Below are positions 61,456 through 64,000 of a DNA stretch of 64,000 nt, in pieces (the stretch's first letter is position 1; each line of letters starts with the position of its first letter). The translations under genes were made by a program, and so were the position numbers. The notes beneath the pieces are model-generated. The model did no database searches and had not been told where the DNA came from. It saw nothing but the letters and a program-made list of their open reading frames with translations. This DNA is from Bacteroidota bacterium (GTDB taxonomy: Bacteria; Bacteroidota; Bacteroidia; Chitinophagales; Saprospiraceae): assembly GCA_963169455.1 (NCBI GenBank), contig CAUJDW010000114.1, positions 1-64,000 of the forward strand, given 5' to 3'.

Positions 61456-61527
61456 GGAGTTGGGGCTAAAGATGAAAAAAAATCGTACTTTAGCCCCATT
61501 CCAAAAGCCTTCCAAACCAAGCGGGAC

Positions 61528-63717
61528 ATGAAGAAGCACCTGATCCGTTTTCTCTCCTTTTGCTTTTTTCTTCTGATCACATTGGCCGCCATTGCCCAGG
61601 GCCTGCGCTGGGCGCCGGACGGCAACAGCTATTTCGATGTCGAAGGGGGAGACATCGTCCAATACCAGCTGCCCTCCCTGGAGCGCTCCGAATATGTGAA
61701 CAAAAAGCTGCTCACGCCAAGGGGCGCCGACAGTGCGCTGGAAGTGGAGGATATGGCCTTCAGCGAAGATGGCTCGAAGCTGCTGATCTTCACCAACAGC
61801 CAGCGCGTCTGGCGTTACAACACCCGCGGCGATTACTGGGTGCTGAACCTGCAGGACAAGGCGCTGCGCCAGCTCGGCAAGGGCCTGCCTGCCGCTTCCC
61901 TCATGTTCGCCAAGTTTTCACCCGACGGGCGGCAGGTTGCCTACGTCAGCGCCCATAACGTCTATGTGGAAAACCTGGCCGACGGCAACATCCGGAAGCT
62001 CACCGACAGCAAGGGCCTGCCCAGGCTGATCAACGGGACTTTCGACTGGGTTTACGAGGAAGAATTCTTCTGCCGCGACGGCTTCCGCTGGTCGCCCGAC
62101 GGCAAATCCATCGCATACTGGCAGGTGGACGCCAACCAGATCCGCGATTTCTACATGGTCAACAATACCGATTCGGTGTACAGCCGCATCATTCCGGTCG
62201 AGTACCCCAAGGCCGGCGACCCCCCTTCCCCGGCCCGGATAGGGATAGTGGATGTGGCCAGCGGAAAAACCACCTGGATGCAGCCACCCGGCGACCCGCA
62301 GGAGCACTATATTCCCCGCATGGAGTGGACGCCTGACGGCAGGGAGGTTATCCTGCAGCAACTGAACCGGAAACAGAATGAAAGCAGGCTTTTCCTGTGC
62401 CAGCCCGCAACGGGCGATTCCCGGCTGATCTTCCAGGAACAGGACGAGGCCTGGGTGGGCGCCAAGGGCGAATGGAACGACGACATGCCCGGCTGGGACT
62501 GGGTAAACGAGGGCCGGGATTTTGTATGGGTCAGCGAAAAGGACGGCTGGAGGCATCTGTATCTCCTGTCGCGCGATGGCAAAAAGGAAACCCTGCTCAC
62601 CAGCGGCGAACACGACGTACTGGCCATCAGCCTGATCGATGAAAAAAACAAGCTTATTTACTATCAGTCCAGCCCTCCCGATCAGGCTACGAGGCTCTAC
62701 CTCTACAAGGCGCCCCTCGACGGCAGGGGCGGGCCACAGATGGTATCCCCGGCTGATCTGCCGGGCACGCATCAGTACAGCATTTCCCCGAACGGGCAGT
62801 ATGCGCGCTACCGTTTTTCCAACTACTTCACCCGCCCCATCACCTCCTGGCTCAGCCTGCCCGATCACCGGCCCCTGCCCGGCCAGCCGGATGTGAAACA
62901 GGCTTATGACCCTTCGGCCAAAGAAAAATCCAGGGTTGAATACTTTCAGGTGACAACCGAAGAGGGCGTCACCATGGATGCCTGGATGGCCCGGCCGAGA
63001 GATTTCGACCCTTCCAAAAAATATCCCGTCGTGTTCCAGGTGTACGGCGAACCTGCGGGCGCCACGGTCAAGGACAGCTGGCAGCCCTACCGCGATTTCC
63101 TCTACGCCGGCGACATGGGCGCCGACGGGTATTTCCATATCAGCATCGACAACAGGGGCACGCCCGCACCGAAAGGGCGCGCCTGGCGCAAAGCCATTTA
63201 CCGCAAGATCGGCCAGCTCAATATCCGCGATCAGGCCCTGGCCGCCAGGGAGATACTGAAAGCGCCCTATATGGACACCAGCCGGGTGGCCGTCTGGGGC
63301 TGGAGCGGCGGCGGCTCCTCCACGCTCAACCTGCTCTTCCAGTATCCGGACATTTACAAGGCCGGCGTCGCCATAGCCCCCGTCACCAGTTCCCTGCTGT
63401 ACGACAACATCTACACCGAACGGTACATGGGCCTGCCGCAGGATAACATGGAAGACTACCTGGCCGGGGCGGCGCTCACCCACGCCGGGAAGCTGCAGGG
63501 ACGCCTCCTGCTGGTGCACGGAACCAATGACGACAACGTGCACTTCCAGAATTCCGAAATGCTGGTGAACGAACTGGTGAAATACAACAAGCAGTTCCAG
63601 TACATGGCCTACCCCGGCCGCTCACACGGCATGCAGGAAGGCGAAGGCACGCTGATGCATCTCTCCACTATGGCCACCGAATTCCTGAAGGCCAACTGCC
63701 CGCCGGGGGCGCGCTAG
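61528..63717 (+). CDS. Prolyl oligopeptidase family S9 peptidase, DPP-IV type
   Basis: A 729-residue exported enzyme (MKKHLIRFLSFCFFLLITLA). The N-terminal beta propeller has FDWVYEEEFFCRDGFRWSPD, with the Glu-Glu pair that binds the substrate N-terminus in DPP-IV. The hydrolase domain has the nucleophile in GWSGGGSS, the Asp in GTNDDNVHF and the His in GRSHGMQ. It should remove dipeptides, often after proline, from peptides in the periplasm. Confidence 0.95.
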   Translation: MKKHLIRFLSFCFFLLITLAAIAQGLRWAPDGNSYFDVEGGDIVQYQLPSLERSEYVNKKLLTPRGADSALEVEDMAFSEDGSKLLIFTNSQRVWRYNTRGDYWVLNLQDKALRQLGKGLPAASLMFAKFSPDGRQVAYVSAHNVYVENLADGNIRKLTDSKGLPRLINGTFDWVYEEEFFCRDGFRWSPDGKSIAYWQVDANQIRDFYMVNNTDSVYSRIIPVEYPKAGDPPSPARIGIVDVASGKTTWMQPPGDPQEHYIPRMEWTPDGREVILQQLNRKQNESRLFLCQPATGDSRLIFQEQDEAWVGAKGEWNDDMPGWDWVNEGRDFVWVSEKDGWRHLYLLSRDGKKETLLTSGEHDVLAISLIDEKNKLIYYQSSPPDQATRLYLYKAPLDGRGGPQMVSPADLPGTHQYSISPNGQYARYRFSNYFTRPITSWLSLPDHRPLPGQPDVKQAYDPSAKEKSRVEYFQVTTEEGVTMDAWMARPRDFDPSKKYPVVFQVYGEPAGATVKDSWQPYRDFLYAGDMGADGYFHISIDNRGTPAPKGRAWRKAIYRKIGQLNIRDQALAAREILKAPYMDTSRVAVWGWSGGGSSTLNLLFQYPDIYKAGVAIAPVTSSLLYDNIYTERYMGLPQDNMEDYLAGAALTHAGKLQGRLLLVHGTNDDNVHFQNSEMLVNELVKYNKQFQYMAYPGRSHGMQEGEGTLMHLSTMATEFLKANCPPGAR

Positions 63718-63745
63718 CCCTGCCCGGCTCCGGTTTGGTAAAACG

Positions 63746-64000
63746 ATGCTTATGAAAAACCGATCTAATCTGTACAACTACGCCGATGGCAGCCGCTTTG
63801 CCGGCAGGACGGCCAGGGAGGTCTTCACCGACATCATGAAGAGCAACACCTGGATCGGCGATGAATCCGTCTCCGGAACCGGCTCTTCGCTGGAGCAAAC
63901 CGCGGTGCTGATCGAAAAGCTGCCTGGCCTTTTACAGGGCCTGGGCGTCCGCAGCATGCTGGATATCCCCTGCGGTGATTTTAACTGGATGCAGCACGTG
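63746..64000 (+). CDS. SAM-dependent methyltransferase-like protein (partial)
   Basis: The gene runs off the window. The visible 85 residues include a SAM-binding start, SMLDIPCGDFNWMQHV, preceded by a helical N-terminus (EVFTDIMKSNTWIGDESVSG). Two ATGs in frame (63746 and 63752) are possible. It follows the peptidase by 28 bases. Substrate unknown. Confidence 0.75.
   Translation, partial: MLMKNRSNLYNYADGSRFAGRTAREVFTDIMKSNTWIGDESVSGTGSSLEQTAVLIEKLPGLLQGLGVRSMLDIPCGDFNWMQHV

Noticed and set aside
61918..63543. 541-residue reverse-strand open frame
   Set aside because: Antisense to the DPP-IV gene, whose catalytic motifs are clear; the reverse frame has no recognisable motif.

Overview
The window looks like chromosome of a Bacteroidota member, most probably a Saprospiraceae-type organism. 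The evidence is two or three proteins with type IX secretion (T9SS) C-terminal tails, a leucine-rich-repeat lipoprotein, ECF sigma/anti-sigma genes with carboxypeptidase-regulatory and TonB domains, many DUF1801, DUF4386, DUF4870 and DUF5995 genes, promoter boxes of the TAnnTTTG type, and intergenic space rich in short repeats. No rRNA, tRNA, CRISPR array or complete insertion sequence was recognised. Lineage is an inference from gene content only.

Layout. 1-4116 is a visibly AT-richer accessory segment: the tail of a gene, an AraC regulator, a small membrane protein, a thioredoxin-reductase-like flavoprotein and a DUF4386 protein, bounded by two imperfect inverted repeats ending in GTTAGC that resemble integron attC sites. 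It is followed by a PIN toxin-antitoxin pair whose toxin is frameshifted. 4304-16523 is a GC-rich run of forward housekeeping and stress genes: nitrilase-like amidase, free methionine-R-sulfoxide reductase, an effector-associated-domain-like membrane protein followed by a tyrosine phosphatase, lipoproteins, an amino acid oxidase, two paralogous Na+/Ca2+ exchangers, a P1 peptidase, and TerB-like and DUF5995 proteins. 16524-16970 is repeat-rich and holds the first copy of a 116-bp structured element. 16971-25341 carries AraC, DUF4870, two overlapping exported-protein genes, a class V aminotransferase-fold enzyme, a 2TM protein, an acetyltransferase and an exported protein.

25654-32237 is mostly reverse strand: a vWA lipoprotein, an anti-sigma/TonB fusion with its ECF sigma factor, a nitroreductase, a pirin and a Crp/Fnr regulator, with the second copy of the 116-bp element between the last two. 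32541-36435 is a second accessory patch: two paralogous AAA ATPases with nuclease-like C-termini, each preceded by its own AT-rich inverted-repeat operator candidate. 36452-44807 is reverse strand: a T9SS protein, a serine hydrolase, an NtrY/NtrX-like two-component pair, a WD40 lipoprotein, and a decayed MNT/HEPN module over a TPR remnant. 45057-51263 is a TetR-controlled export cluster: TetR, outer-membrane barrel, MacB/LolCDE-like ATPase, two FtsX-type permeases and a LolA-like carrier. 51463-64000 holds two T9SS proteins (the first with a broken signal peptide at a seven-G run), a GlxA-type regulator, DUF1801 and VOC proteins including a VOC-VOC-SRPBCC fusion, an LRR-FIMAH lipoprotein, a DPP-IV-like peptidase and the start of a methyltransferase.

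The most interesting material is non-coding or boundary material: attC-like repeats, three families of dispersed palindromes (116 bp, 48 bp and a GTAACTATT family), matched operator architecture upstream of the two ATPase genes, and three apparent single-base or truncation lesions in toxin or secreted-protein genes.
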